Shown here one piece after another: positions 35,515 to 44,352 of a stretch of DNA of 64,000 bases (position 1 is its first letter; each line of letters opens with the position of its first letter). This DNA comes from Marinomonas aquiplantarum (lineage in GTDB: Bacteria; Pseudomonadota; Gammaproteobacteria; Pseudomonadales; Marinomonadaceae), in contig NZ_QNRF01000003.1 in NCBI RefSeq assembly GCF_003314975.1, positions 124,001 to 188,000 of the forward strand. Direction: 5' to 3'. The notes under the pieces are model-generated. The model was not told where the DNA came from, did no database searches, and saw only the letters and a program-made list of their open reading frames with translations. The translations under genes were made by a program, and so were the position numbers.

Positions 35515-37578
35515 ATGTCTCTCTCTAAGCTTTCATCCACTCGTACACCAAGTCATTTATCCACTGTCGCCATCGCTGTCATCAGTATTAATGCGGCTTT
35601 AATTTCAACCAATACATTCGCTGAAAACGCCAATCAGCTAGAAACATTGGTTGTGACAGGGGAAAAGATTGATAAGGATATAAAGGACACGACGACAGCT
35701 GTGACTATCATCAGTGGCGAAGACATAGCAAAAGGTGATGCGAAAACCGTTAATGATGTCGTTACAGAAGCACCCAACGTAATAACAGCGGCATTTGGTA
35801 CGGTTAATATTCGAGGCATAAATGGTAGTGGTGCAACGACCGGATATTACGCAACGGTAAGTGGCAGTAGACAACGAATTAACACTTCAGTAGATGGTGT
35901 TGCTGATGCCTTCACAGGCTATAACTTCAGTGGCTCAGGCGTATGGGACATTGATCAAGTAGAGGTACTTCGTGGGCCACAATCCACCACTCAGGGAGAA
36001 AACTCAATTGGTGGTGCGATCTCGGTAAAAACAAATGACCCAACTTTTGATCCTGAAGCTGCTGTTCGCCTTGGCTTAGAGACTTATAAAAATGGCAATG
36101 TAATGAAAAACCTAGCCTTCATGACATCTGGACCCATCACTGAAGATCTGGCATACCGCATTGCTGCCGATGGCACAGATGGAAAAGGTTTTCTTAGCTA
36201 TGATGGTGAAACAGACGCTGTTCCCGTCGACCCTGAAGAGTCCAGCAATTTAAACTTAAGAGGTAAATTGCTCTGGAAAGCCAGTGATGATTTAACCATT
36301 AAAGTAACAGCCAACCACCGCAAAGCGGATGGTAGCTATTTGAATTGGGCTAATTGGAGTAATGGGACTGGCAATGAGGATGAGACTTTCACCCTAGATA
36401 CTAGCGGCTCTAACAATACCCGCCTCCAAGATTCGAAAGTTAATAATTTATCAACAGAAATTAACTATGTTTTGAATGATCGTTTAACGAGCATTACAAC
36501 ACTGTCTAGTAATAATCAAAAAAACCGCTTTGATCAGTATCCAAATGAAGAAACATATACTTTTGAAGACAAAACAAAAACATTAGAAAGCCGTCTACTG
36601 TATACCCCCAATGACTCTAAACTCAATGGCTTCGTTGGTATAATGATCGCTGATAGAGAGAACACATTAGATCATGTAAGCACTCAAGGCAAAACAGAAG
36701 AAACCCGCATGGGCATATTTTCCGAAGGCGACTATAGCCTAACTGAAAAGTGGACTCTAATTGCTGGTGGTCGTTTTCAATACGAAGACCAGAGTCGTTA
36801 CTATTCAAAGAGTGGCAGCGTTAATATTGATCAAGACATAACAGATCAATTTTTCCTACCTAAACTTGGAGCTACTTTCGCCGCTACCGACCAAACCACT
36901 GTCGGTTTCTCAATACGCAAAGGCTATAACTCAGGTGGTATCGGTTATGATGATGGCTACCGCTCAGGACAAGGCCAAGTTCAAGCCGCTGAAACTTACG
37001 ATTTCGATGCAGAAACCGTGTATGCATACGAACTAAGCTCAAAAACCTCACTGGATAACGGCGCTACGTTAAATGCTGCAGTTTTCTACAACAACTATAA
37101 TGATTACCAAGCATTAGCTGATAGCCGAATCAGTAATGTAACGAAAGCACACACTGCTGGCATCGAGCTTGAAGCGACTCAATGGTTAACTGAAAATTTA
37201 GAAATTAGACAATCAATTGGTTTTATGGAATCAGAAATTGATGAAAATGATAATTACCAAGGTAATGAACTATCTAATGCTCCAGAGTGGAATGCATCTC
37301 TTGGCTTCACGCAATACATAGGTGATAACTTAACGGTTGGGGCAGATGTGACTTATGTTGGAGAATATTACTCAGATCTTGATAATACTGCGGACTATAA
37401 AGTGGGCAACTACACTTTAATAGACGCCAATATAGATTATGAGTTAGGAGACCTACTAATCAGTGGCTACATTAAAAACCTTACCGATGAAGATGTTGTC
37501 TACATTATCAATTCAGGATCGCGAGCGGCCGTTGGCCAAACTCGTACAATCGGTTTAAGCGCAACCTACCGCATGTAG
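35515..37578 (+). CDS. TonB-dependent siderophore receptor, second type
   Basis: A 687-residue outer-membrane receptor with a long signal region ending NTFA, a TonB box (ETLVVTG), a plug (VNIRGINGSG; IDQVEVLRGPQSTTQGENSIGGAISVKT) and a beta barrel closing with GLSATYRM. The plug differs clearly from that of the divergent neighbour and is nearer to receptors of the FyuA/FvtA kind, so it likely takes a different ferric complex. The two NRPS products offer an obvious reason for two receptors. AAGGAAG precedes the ATG. Confidence 0.88.
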   Translation: MSLSKLSSTRTPSHLSTVAIAVISINAALISTNTFAENANQLETLVVTGEKIDKDIKDTTTAVTIISGEDIAKGDAKTVNDVVTEAPNVITAAFGTVNIRGINGSGATTGYYATVSGSRQRINTSVDGVADAFTGYNFSGSGVWDIDQVEVLRGPQSTTQGENSIGGAISVKTNDPTFDPEAAVRLGLETYKNGNVMKNLAFMTSGPITEDLAYRIAADGTDGKGFLSYDGETDAVPVDPEESSNLNLRGKLLWKASDDLTIKVTANHRKADGSYLNWANWSNGTGNEDETFTLDTSGSNNTRLQDSKVNNLSTEINYVLNDRLTSITTLSSNNQKNRFDQYPNEETYTFEDKTKTLESRLLYTPNDSKLNGFVGIMIADRENTLDHVSTQGKTEETRMGIFSEGDYSLTEKWTLIAGGRFQYEDQSRYYSKSGSVNIDQDITDQFFLPKLGATFAATDQTTVGFSIRKGYNSGGIGYDDGYRSGQGQVQAAETYDFDAETVYAYELSSKTSLDNGATLNAAVFYNNYNDYQALADSRISNVTKAHTAGIELEATQWLTENLEIRQSIGFMESEIDENDNYQGNELSNAPEWNASLGFTQYIGDNLTVGADVTYVGEYYSDLDNTADYKVGNYTLIDANIDYELGDLLISGYIKNLTDEDVVYIINSGSRAAVGQTRTIGLSATYRM

Positions 37579-37612
37579 TTCGCTTAAGGCCATTAATTAT
37601 ATTAGCTCAAAC

Positions 37613-37646
37613 AAAAAAGACGAATCAGGTATGATTCGTCTTTTTT
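37613..37646. terminator. Bidirectional terminator between receptor 2 and entD
   Basis: AAAAAAGACGAATCA and TGATTCGTCTTTTTT form a perfect 15-bp stem with a 4-base loop and poly-A/poly-T ends. Confidence 0.9.
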
Positions 37647-37729
37647 ATGTGCCTTCTTTTGTTGTTGAACAATGTATTAGCCATAAAGTATTTCTTGCTT
37701 ATCACAAACATCCAATCATTCTCTATACC

Positions 37730-38413
37730 TTACCAATAGGCTACAGACAGTAAATTGGCATTCTGTAGTTGATAAGCTGCCGTTACTAAAACTTCCGCAG
37801 GCACGGCATCACTTAACTTTACCTTTGTTCGAATGCAACAATGGTGCTCTTCAAGCTCAACCAATTCAGCATCTAGGAAATCAAAATATTGCTTAACACT
37901 CGGATAAAGTGCTTTGTAAACACTTTCCTTTAAAGAGAAAAGCACTAATATGGCCATATTCTCATCAAAACCTACTTTCCTTAGTAGGTCATATTCTGCA
38001 GCCTCTCCAATCAGCTCTCTATCCTGTAACTGAGTTGCGCTCTGCACTCTCTCAATATCAATACCAATGCCTTTGATCGACAACTTAGCTGATTCAATAA
38101 CGATCGCCACCGCCTCATTATCCGTATGAGAGATACTCCCTAAATACTTGCTCGGCCAAATTGGCGCACCATCATTACCACGAATAACATCAAATAATGG
38201 AAGGTTCTGAGCGGATTGGGCAAGTTGAACGGCAAGTCGACCAGCAAGATAGGTTTCTTTTCGCTTTGAGCGCCAGCGAGCATATTCATTTGGCTTTTTG
38301 ATGTTAAAGGTATGCTCATCGGCAATCAGACTTCCCTGCTCAAAACACATATGATGAACAAGGACATCACCCAGTCCTTTGAAATGAATACGAGTTTGAT
38401 TATTATTTTTCAC
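37730..38413 (-). CDS. entD: 4'-phosphopantetheinyl transferase, EntD/Sfp type
   Basis: A 227-residue enzyme that transfers phosphopantetheine from CoA to the carrier domains of EntB and both NRPSs. Conserved elements: RLAVQLA, the SISHTDN loop, the magnesium-binding GIDIE, and FSLKESVYKALYP (the KExxYK motif). The chosen start is GTG at 38413; its ribosome binding site is poor, so the exact N-terminus is uncertain. It lies downstream of entCEBA but behind that operon's terminator hairpin, so it may be expressed at a lower, partly independent level. Confidence 0.92.
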   Translation of the reverse strand: MKNNNQTRIHFKGLGDVLVHHMCFEQGSLIADEHTFNIKKPNEYARWRSKRKETYLAGRLAVQLAQSAQNLPLFDVIRGNDGAPIWPSKYLGSISHTDNEAVAIVIESAKLSIKGIGIDIERVQSATQLQDRELIGEAAEYDLLRKVGFDENMAILVLFSLKESVYKALYPSVKQYFDFLDAELVELEEHHCCIRTKVKLSDAVPAEVLVTAAYQLQNANLLSVAYW

Positions 38414-38426
38414 TTAGTTACAGCCA

Positions 38427-38463
38427 ATAAAAATGCCCAACATAACAAATATATTGGGCATTT
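38427..38463 (-). terminator. Terminator after entA, before entD
   Basis: AAATGCCCAA and TTGGGCATTT form a 10-bp stem across a 13-base loop. On the minus strand it continues into TTTATT. It separates entCEBA from entD. Confidence 0.75.
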
Positions 38464-38486
38464 CAATCTATTTCTGAAGAAGACAA

Positions 38487-39242
38487 TTAAGCATTCAAGG
38501 TCGCACCACCGTCAACAACCACATCCTGCATGGTGATGTGGTTTGCCATTGGCGATGCAAAAAACACAACCACTTGGGCAATATCACTAGGGACAGCGAT
38601 TTTCCCCAGTGGAATACCTAGCTTAAATTGCTCAGGAAAACCTTTAATGGTATTAGCTTCAGCTTGATCATCATGCCAAAGCTGACGCTGCATTGGCGTA
38701 TCCGTTGAACCTGGACACACCAAATTACAACGCACACCATAAGGCGCCAATTCTAATCCAGCGGTATGACTAAGCGAGCTCAAAGCAGCTTTTGAAGCAC
38801 AATAGGCCATCATATTGGCTCTTGGTACTTTAGCTGCATTTGAACTCACCGTCACAATAGCACCATGCCTTTGCTGCTTAAAACGCGCCATAGTGTGCTT
38901 AATCATTAAAAATGCACCACCCGCATTGACATTTATGCAGTCAGAAAAGTCTTGCCAGCTTGTCTCTTCCACACTTGCCATGCGCAAAATACCAGCCGCA
39001 TTTACCAGCACATCTAGCACCGGATGTTTAAGCAATACATGATCAACAAGGCTTTTCACCCTTTGTTCATCACTGATGTCCAATGTAATGCATTCAAACT
39101 CATAAGACGTTTCATCAAACGCAAGGTCGAAACCTATGACATTGGCTCCAAGGTTAAGAAATTGATTCGCTACTTCCAACCCAATACCTCGCCCTGCTCC
39201 CGTCACCCACACGGTTTTCCCGGCAAAATCAAGCAGGCTCAT
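38487..39242 (-). CDS. entA: 2,3-dihydro-2,3-dihydroxybenzoate dehydrogenase
   Basis: A short-chain dehydrogenase of 251 residues that oxidises 2,3-dihydro-DHB to 2,3-dihydroxybenzoate with NAD+. The nucleotide-binding motif GAGRGIG, the NAAG stretch, and the catalytic serine (TVSSNAAK) and Tyr-x-x-x-Lys (YCASK) are all present. It starts within an ATGA overlap with entB and is the last gene of the entCEBA operon. Confidence 0.94.
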   Translation of the reverse strand: MSLLDFAGKTVWVTGAGRGIGLEVANQFLNLGANVIGFDLAFDETSYEFECITLDISDEQRVKSLVDHVLLKHPVLDVLVNAAGILRMASVEETSWQDFSDCINVNAGGAFLMIKHTMARFKQQRHGAIVTVSSNAAKVPRANMMAYCASKAALSSLSHTAGLELAPYGVRCNLVCPGSTDTPMQRQLWHDDQAEANTIKGFPEQFKLGIPLGKIAVPSDIAQVVVFFASPMANHITMQDVVVDGGATLNA

Positions 39243-40138
39243 TCGACCAAATCCACTTGTTTCGTCGTCATTTTAGCTTGCAGTAAATCCCACCATGCGT
39301 TTAAGGTCGCCGCCGAGGCCAATTCTTGAAAGGAAACCTCTAACCCTAATTCTTTCCATTGAGAGACCAAGTTCATAATTTGAATAGAATCCAAACCATA
39401 ATCAATCAACTCATCATCTGCTTGAAAATCTTCAAGCTCTTCTTCGTCTAATAAACTCAGAATTTGCGTTTTAAATTGCTCGTAATGCAAACTACTTGAG
39501 CGGGCACTGGTTGCTAGCAATACCTCATTGGTGGAAATCACTCTACCCGCTCGTCCAGCGGTGTAAGTAAGGGCTTGATAATGTTCACTTTCACTAAAAT
39601 CCGCTAACGCATCACCTATCATAAAGGGTTGAATATCACGCATAAAAGCATCTACAGCAGTCATCATGCAGCCAATATGTGCATAAACTCCACCAATCAA
39701 TAGCTGATCACGCCCCCAGCTTTCCATCAACTCCTGCAAATTAGAACGGTGGAAAGCACTGTATCGCCACTTCACTAATACCGTATCTTGTTCACTTGGC
39801 GTCAGCTCATCAACCACATGCTGCAATTCAGGAAAATCATTTAATCCACTTCCCCACATGTCATTTAGCAAAGCTCTGTCTTCTGGCTTCTGATCTTTCG
39901 GTTGTGCGGTATAAACAACAGGAATCCCATGCGCATGACAATAGGCTTTGATGGCCGACAAGTTTTGTTTTAAGGTCTTTATTAATTCAGAATCCGCATC
40001 ATAGAAGCGTAAAAAGTAGGCTTGCATGTCATGAATTAAAAACACGGCTCTATTGGGTTCTAACACCCAATTTACTTTCTGTTGCGGAAAATCACTGGCC
40101 GCTGGCATAGAATAAGACGGTATTGTTGGAATGCTCAT
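39239..40138 (-). CDS. entB: Isochorismatase / aryl carrier protein
   Basis: A bifunctional 299-residue protein. The N-terminal isochorismatase hydrolyses isochorismate to 2,3-dihydro-DHB (LIHDMQAYF; VKWRYSAFHRS; GVYAHIGCMMTAVDAFMRDI). The C-terminal aryl carrier domain holds DHB on phosphopantetheine at the serine of YGLDSIQIM and presents it to the NRPS condensation domains. The start is ATG 40138 with GGGGA upstream, matching the family start; a longer frame to 40159 overlaps entE and is not needed. The same DHB-carrier would have to serve both NRPSs. Confidence 0.95.
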   Translation of the reverse strand: MSIPTIPSYSMPAASDFPQQKVNWVLEPNRAVFLIHDMQAYFLRFYDADSELIKTLKQNLSAIKAYCHAHGIPVVYTAQPKDQKPEDRALLNDMWGSGLNDFPELQHVVDELTPSEQDTVLVKWRYSAFHRSNLQELMESWGRDQLLIGGVYAHIGCMMTAVDAFMRDIQPFMIGDALADFSESEHYQALTYTAGRAGRVISTNEVLLATSARSSSLHYEQFKTQILSLLDEEELEDFQADDELIDYGLDSIQIMNLVSQWKELGLEVSFQELASAATLNAWWDLLQAKMTTKQVDLVE

Positions 40139-40148
40139 ATTGTTCCCC

Positions 40149-41771
40149 TTATGACACATTATTTAATTGAAGGCGCTGACGAATTACGTCTCGTAACGCT
40201 ACTTTATTAGGCTTCCCTACTGGTGTTAGCGGCAATGCATCAATGAATTCAAAGCGATCTGGCACCTTATAATCAGCAATACCAAACCCTCTTAAGAACT
40301 TTCTCAGTTGCACACTTTTCAACTTTGACCCGTCATGCCTAGGGACAACAAAGGCACAGGTTTTTTCGCCCATAATACTGTCCGGCATAGCAACAAGAGC
40401 ACTGTGTAAAATGTGTTCGTGCTTTAGTAATAAATTTTCGATTTCTTCTGCGGCAATTTTTTCACCTCCGCGATTAATTTGATCTTTGTCTCGGCCAACG
40501 ACGGTTAGATACCCATTCGCGTCTTGACTGACCAAATCCCCCGTGTGGTAAAAACCCTCGCGATCAAACACTTTGGCATTATGTTCTGGTGCCTTGTAAT
40601 AACCTCGGATGGTATAAGGCCCTCGCGTCACCAATTCACCTTCTTCACCAGGGGCAACGGGGTTACCATCGCTTCCGATTACCTTCACCTCATCCATTGA
40701 ACACATAGGGTAACCCTGTGTCTTAACAATGGTTTCAAAGTCATCATCCAATCTCGTGTAATTCACCAAACCTTCTGCCATGCCTAAGATTTGCTGTAAT
40801 TGACATCCTAATCGCTCCGGGACTTGTCTTGCGATGCTTTCACTTAATTTCGCTCCCCCTACTTGAACCAAAGACAATGAGGTTAAAGAGGACTTCCGAT
40901 CCACAGCAACTTGCAACCAAAGAGCCAACGCTGGTGGTACTAATGCCACGACATTAGCTTGATGTCGTTCAATTAAGTCAAAACAAAGGTTGGCTTCCGG
41001 ATTCGAGGCCATCACCACGGCGCCACCAGCATGGAACACACCAAAAGCGCCAGGAGAACTCATAGGGAAATTATGAGCACAAGGCAAGGCACACAAGTAC
41101 ACGGTCGATGAAGAGAATCTACATATTTCAACACTGCGACGTATGCTGAAAAAGTAATCATTATGGGTTCTTGGGATGAGTTTTGGCGTCCCCGTACTAC
41201 CACCAGAAAGTTGGAAAAACGCCACTTCGTCAGGTGCATTAGGGTGCTCAACCCATTGCTGAAAGGAGGTTTCCATTGCTTCAACCAACGATGCTCCCCA
41301 GCCAGTTTCTACTAACAAGATATGCTTCAGGCTGGTCTCTTGCTGCTGAAGGGCTAACCAATATTGATCATTTGCAAATAACCTGTGCTGCTGACTGGCA
41401 ATCACAAGACTTGGTTTAATCTGTTTAGCGTAAGCAGACAACTCATTTTCATTGTGGCTAAACAGCGCATTGACCGGCACAACCCCAATCCGCAACAAGG
41501 CAAAGAAGACAACATAAAACTCAGCAATATTGGGCAACTGCACTAATGCGGTATCACCCTTCTTGAGACCTAAATGATTCAGGTAGCCAGCTAAGTTCTG
41601 AGATTTTTGGCATAAATCAGCGTAGGTAAATTGGCGCTCACCACACAAAACCGCGAGATTCTCTTGCGGTGCATGATCAATCAAATCCGTCATAGGACGA
41701 TCCGTCCAGTAACCTTTTTTCCGATAGGCTGTGGCGAATTCTTCTGGCCAAGCTGTAAACTCAATCGTCAT
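40149..41771 (-). CDS. entE: 2,3-dihydroxybenzoate-AMP ligase
   Basis: A 540-residue aryl-adenylating enzyme that activates DHB with ATP and loads it on the EntB carrier domain. Motifs: LSGGSTGTPKLIPRTHNDY (A3), HNFPMSSPG carrying the asparagine typical of DHB-specific enzymes, GDLVSQDANGYL and GRDKDQINRGGEKI, with the C-terminal catalytic lysine in TPVGKPNK. It overlaps entC by 11 bases and lies 10 bases before entB. Confidence 0.95.
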   Translation of the reverse strand: MTIEFTAWPEEFATAYRKKGYWTDRPMTDLIDHAPQENLAVLCGERQFTYADLCQKSQNLAGYLNHLGLKKGDTALVQLPNIAEFYVVFFALLRIGVVPVNALFSHNENELSAYAKQIKPSLVIASQQHRLFANDQYWLALQQQETSLKHILLVETGWGASLVEAMETSFQQWVEHPNAPDEVAFFQLSGGSTGTPKLIPRTHNDYFFSIRRSVEICRFSSSTVYLCALPCAHNFPMSSPGAFGVFHAGGAVVMASNPEANLCFDLIERHQANVVALVPPALALWLQVAVDRKSSLTSLSLVQVGGAKLSESIARQVPERLGCQLQQILGMAEGLVNYTRLDDDFETIVKTQGYPMCSMDEVKVIGSDGNPVAPGEEGELVTRGPYTIRGYYKAPEHNAKVFDREGFYHTGDLVSQDANGYLTVVGRDKDQINRGGEKIAAEEIENLLLKHEHILHSALVAMPDSIMGEKTCAFVVPRHDGSKLKSVQLRKFLRGFGIADYKVPDRFEFIDALPLTPVGKPNKVALRDVIRQRLQLNNVS

Positions 41772-42954
41772 TGTTAAAACCCTTTATACCAAAAGCATTA
41801 ATCATGGTTTGCATTTTCGCACTGGTTTCTCGCCATTCACTTTCCACACAGGAATCCGGCACCACACCAGCACCAGCAAACAACCTCACCTTATTGCTCG
41901 CCACTTCGGCACAGCGAATCGCAATAGCCCATTCTCCATTTCCTTGAGCATCACACCAACCTACCAAGCCACTAAAGAAACCTCGTTTATGAGGTTCTAA
42001 CGCAGAGATATGGTGGTGCGCTAAACCGGTTGGCGTACCACACATAGCAGGCGTGGGATGCAATTGCTTAATCACATCAAAGATACTCAACTCGGAATCC
42101 TTTGCTAATATGGCTTCAATTTGCGTGGATAAATGCCACATAGTCGGGGTTGAAATAAGGCTTGGTTGAGCCTCTAACTTCATTGACTGAACCATAGGAA
42201 TAAGTGCACTACGAATGGCATCCACCACAATACGATGTTCATATTGATCTTTCTTAGATTGCTGTAACGCGTGTGACGCTCGTCGATCCTCTTGCAGGTC
42301 TTTACTGCGCTTAGCAGAGCCTGCTAACGGATTAGAATAAAGCGTATTGCCTTCTTTGCGGATTAAAAGCTCAGGGCTTGCACCGATCAGAATGCCGCTT
42401 TCAAGCGGCACACTAAAGTGATAAGCGCTGGGGTTTTGTCCCATAATATTGGTTAACAAGCGTGGGATGTCTACTGACCTATCTAGGGTTAACTCTAAGA
42501 TTTTTGATAAGACAATTTTCTTCAAATCATCATGATTAAGTGTCAATAAAGCCGCTTCAATCATGTTCACAAAGCCAGTGTGATCAGGTTTAAAGGCGTG
42601 GTTTATAATCTGGTGTGAAAAATCTTTATCTTTAAACGCTGGAAAATCAGCCGAAAAAGGCTTAACTCGCTCCGACCATTTAGGGGCCAGAAGCTGACAT
42701 GGCTGATCCAAATCAAACGGGATAGCGCCTACTAAAATAGGGTTATCTATTCCCTTTCGCTGTTCAGCATCAAAGACTTTGTTAACGTCATGCTGAAATG
42801 TCTTTGCCGACAACGGTGTCTCTATCTTTTGGCTCACCCCTCTGGCACGTACTAAATTGTGACTGGAATTGAATAAAAATAAATCGGTTTTATGCTGGTC
42901 TGACAACGACAATAGCTCAGCATCATAATCATAGTCCGGAAAAGCAACATCCAT
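41761..42954 (-). CDS. entC: Isochorismate synthase
   Basis: A chorismate-utilising enzyme (397 residues) that converts chorismate to isochorismate, the first step of DHB formation. Landmarks: KIVLSKILEL, NPSAYHFSVPLESGILIGASPELLI, HPTPAMCGTP and GFFSGLVGWCDAQGNGEWAIAIRCAEV. I chose ATG 42954, which has TTGGAGG seven bases upstream. The longer frame from TTG 42966 runs through that site and into a Fur box. It is the first gene of entCEBA under iron control. Confidence 0.95.
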   Translation of the reverse strand: MDVAFPDYDYDAELLSLSDQHKTDLFLFNSSHNLVRARGVSQKIETPLSAKTFQHDVNKVFDAEQRKGIDNPILVGAIPFDLDQPCQLLAPKWSERVKPFSADFPAFKDKDFSHQIINHAFKPDHTGFVNMIEAALLTLNHDDLKKIVLSKILELTLDRSVDIPRLLTNIMGQNPSAYHFSVPLESGILIGASPELLIRKEGNTLYSNPLAGSAKRSKDLQEDRRASHALQQSKKDQYEHRIVVDAIRSALIPMVQSMKLEAQPSLISTPTMWHLSTQIEAILAKDSELSIFDVIKQLHPTPAMCGTPTGLAHHHISALEPHKRGFFSGLVGWCDAQGNGEWAIAIRCAEVASNKVRLFAGAGVVPDSCVESEWRETSAKMQTMINAFGIKGFNNDD

Positions 42955-42964
42955 AAAAGCCTCC

Positions 42965-42983
42965 AATAATGAGAATCATTAAC
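42965..42983. promoter_or_regulatory. Fur box upstream of entC
   Basis: AATAATGAGAATCATTAAC matches 16 of 19 Fur consensus positions by eye and lies directly before the entC ribosome binding site. Confidence 0.85.
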
Positions 42984-42996
42984 AAAATAATGATGA

Positions 42997-43015
42997 GCGA
43001 ATGATAATCAATTGC
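42997..43015. promoter_or_regulatory. Second Fur box in the entC / ABC intergenic region
   Basis: GCGAATGATAATCAATTGC matches 14 of 19 consensus positions by eye. With the neighbouring site it makes a tandem Fur region for entCEBA. Confidence 0.75.
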
Positions 43016-43180
43016 ATTTTATTAAACCAGTCATTCCATGTAAAAAATTTGCAAGCAAAGGTCAGTGGAGCAAGAAGCTAAAATATTGTCAGGCAAGATT
43101 CATAAAATAATATAAGCAATGATCATTTTTATATTTGCAATCAATATCTCTTGAAAAAAAATCGCATTTGAGTAACATTC

Positions 43181-43199
43181 GCATGCGAAAATCATTCTC
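43181..43199. promoter_or_regulatory. Weak Fur-like site before the second ABC importer operon
   Basis: The reverse strand reads GAGAATGATTTTCGCATGC, about 11 of 19 matches, 19 bp upstream of the binding-protein ATG. It is plausible because the operon faces entC across a Fur-rich region, but it is weak alone. Confidence 0.4.
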
Positions 43200-43217
43200 A
43201 AACAAAGGATCACATTG

Positions 43218-44318
43218 ATGAAACTCGGCTCCCTCCTTGCCATGGCTCTTGGAATGTCCATTTTGACTGGTGCAGTCCAAGCAAAAGTAACCGTTATTGA
43301 TGACGTCTTAGGCCGACAAGTTGAAGTGGATTTACCCGCTAAACGTGTTGTTCTTGGTTTTTATGCAGAAGATTATATGGCCATTGGTACAGAAAAAGCC
43401 TTTGATTATGTGGTCGGATTATCCCGCGATACATGGGAAGCTTGGCGTCCTGCTAGTTGGAACCTGTATACCAACTACCGACCTTCACTGAAAAAAATTC
43501 CAGATGTAGGGGAAGTGGAAGCACAGACGTTTTCCATCGAAAAAGTACTGAGTCTAAGACCCAGTGTTATCTTATTAGCCGATTGGCAATACAAAGGCTT
43601 GGGCATGGACGTTGAGCGTTTAGAAGACGCAGGCATTCCAATCGTTGTCGTAGATTACAACGCACAAACCCTTGAACGCCATGTAAGAAGCACTCAAATT
43701 ATTGGTCAGCTAACAGGCCAAGAACAACGTGCGGATCAAATCGCAGACGAGTATCAAACCACCATTAACAGCACCATTAAACGAATTAAAGAAGCAAACC
43801 TGCCTAAACCTCGTACCTATGTTGAGTTTGGTAATAAAGGGCCAAGTCAGTACAGCTTTACCTATGGTAAGAACATGTGGGGAGCCATGGTTACCATGCT
43901 TCAAGGCGACAACATAGCAGCACCTTTTGTAGAATGGTGGGGACCAATGAACCCAGAACAAGTGTTAGCTTCCAAACCACAAGTAGTCTTCATCACAGGT
44001 ACTGAGTCTGGTATCAAAGGCGATGCGCTGCCAATGGGGCAAGGCATTGACCGTGATTTGGCGAAACAACGCCTAGCCGGTTTCACAAAACGTGCAGGCT
44101 GGGCACAAATGCCAGCGGTAAAAAATGACCAAATCTATGGTCTTTACCAAGGCGCGTCTCGAACCATTCTTGATGCCTCGATGGCACAATTTATGGCTAA
44201 GGCCATGTACCCAGATCTGTTTAAAGATGTAAATCCTGAGCAAGCTTATCTGGATTTCTATAAGAAATACTTACCCGTTACCCCAACCGGTACTTTTACT
44301 GTTCAACTTTCGGAGTAA
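43218..44318 (+). CDS. Iron-siderophore ABC transporter, substrate-binding protein (TroA/FecB-like)
   Basis: A 366-residue periplasmic binding protein with a cleavable signal peptide (MALGMSILTGAVQA). It is distinct from the two FepB copies: VLGRQVEVDLPAKRVVLGF, AQTFSIEKVLSLRPSVILL and GKNMWGAMVTMLQGDN. It opens a second import operon with its own permease and ATPase. ATG 43218 is preferred over the adjoining TTG because AAAGGAT is well spaced. The ligand is not readable; a mono- or linear catecholate is a reasonable guess from the setting. Confidence 0.87.
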   Translation: MKLGSLLAMALGMSILTGAVQAKVTVIDDVLGRQVEVDLPAKRVVLGFYAEDYMAIGTEKAFDYVVGLSRDTWEAWRPASWNLYTNYRPSLKKIPDVGEVEAQTFSIEKVLSLRPSVILLADWQYKGLGMDVERLEDAGIPIVVVDYNAQTLERHVRSTQIIGQLTGQEQRADQIADEYQTTINSTIKRIKEANLPKPRTYVEFGNKGPSQYSFTYGKNMWGAMVTMLQGDNIAAPFVEWWGPMNPEQVLASKPQVVFITGTESGIKGDALPMGQGIDRDLAKQRLAGFTKRAGWAQMPAVKNDQIYGLYQGASRTILDASMAQFMAKAMYPDLFKDVNPEQAYLDFYKKYLPVTPTGTFTVQLSE

Positions 44319-44352
44319 TATACCGCCTAACATTTCAGTCGGTATTCTAACT

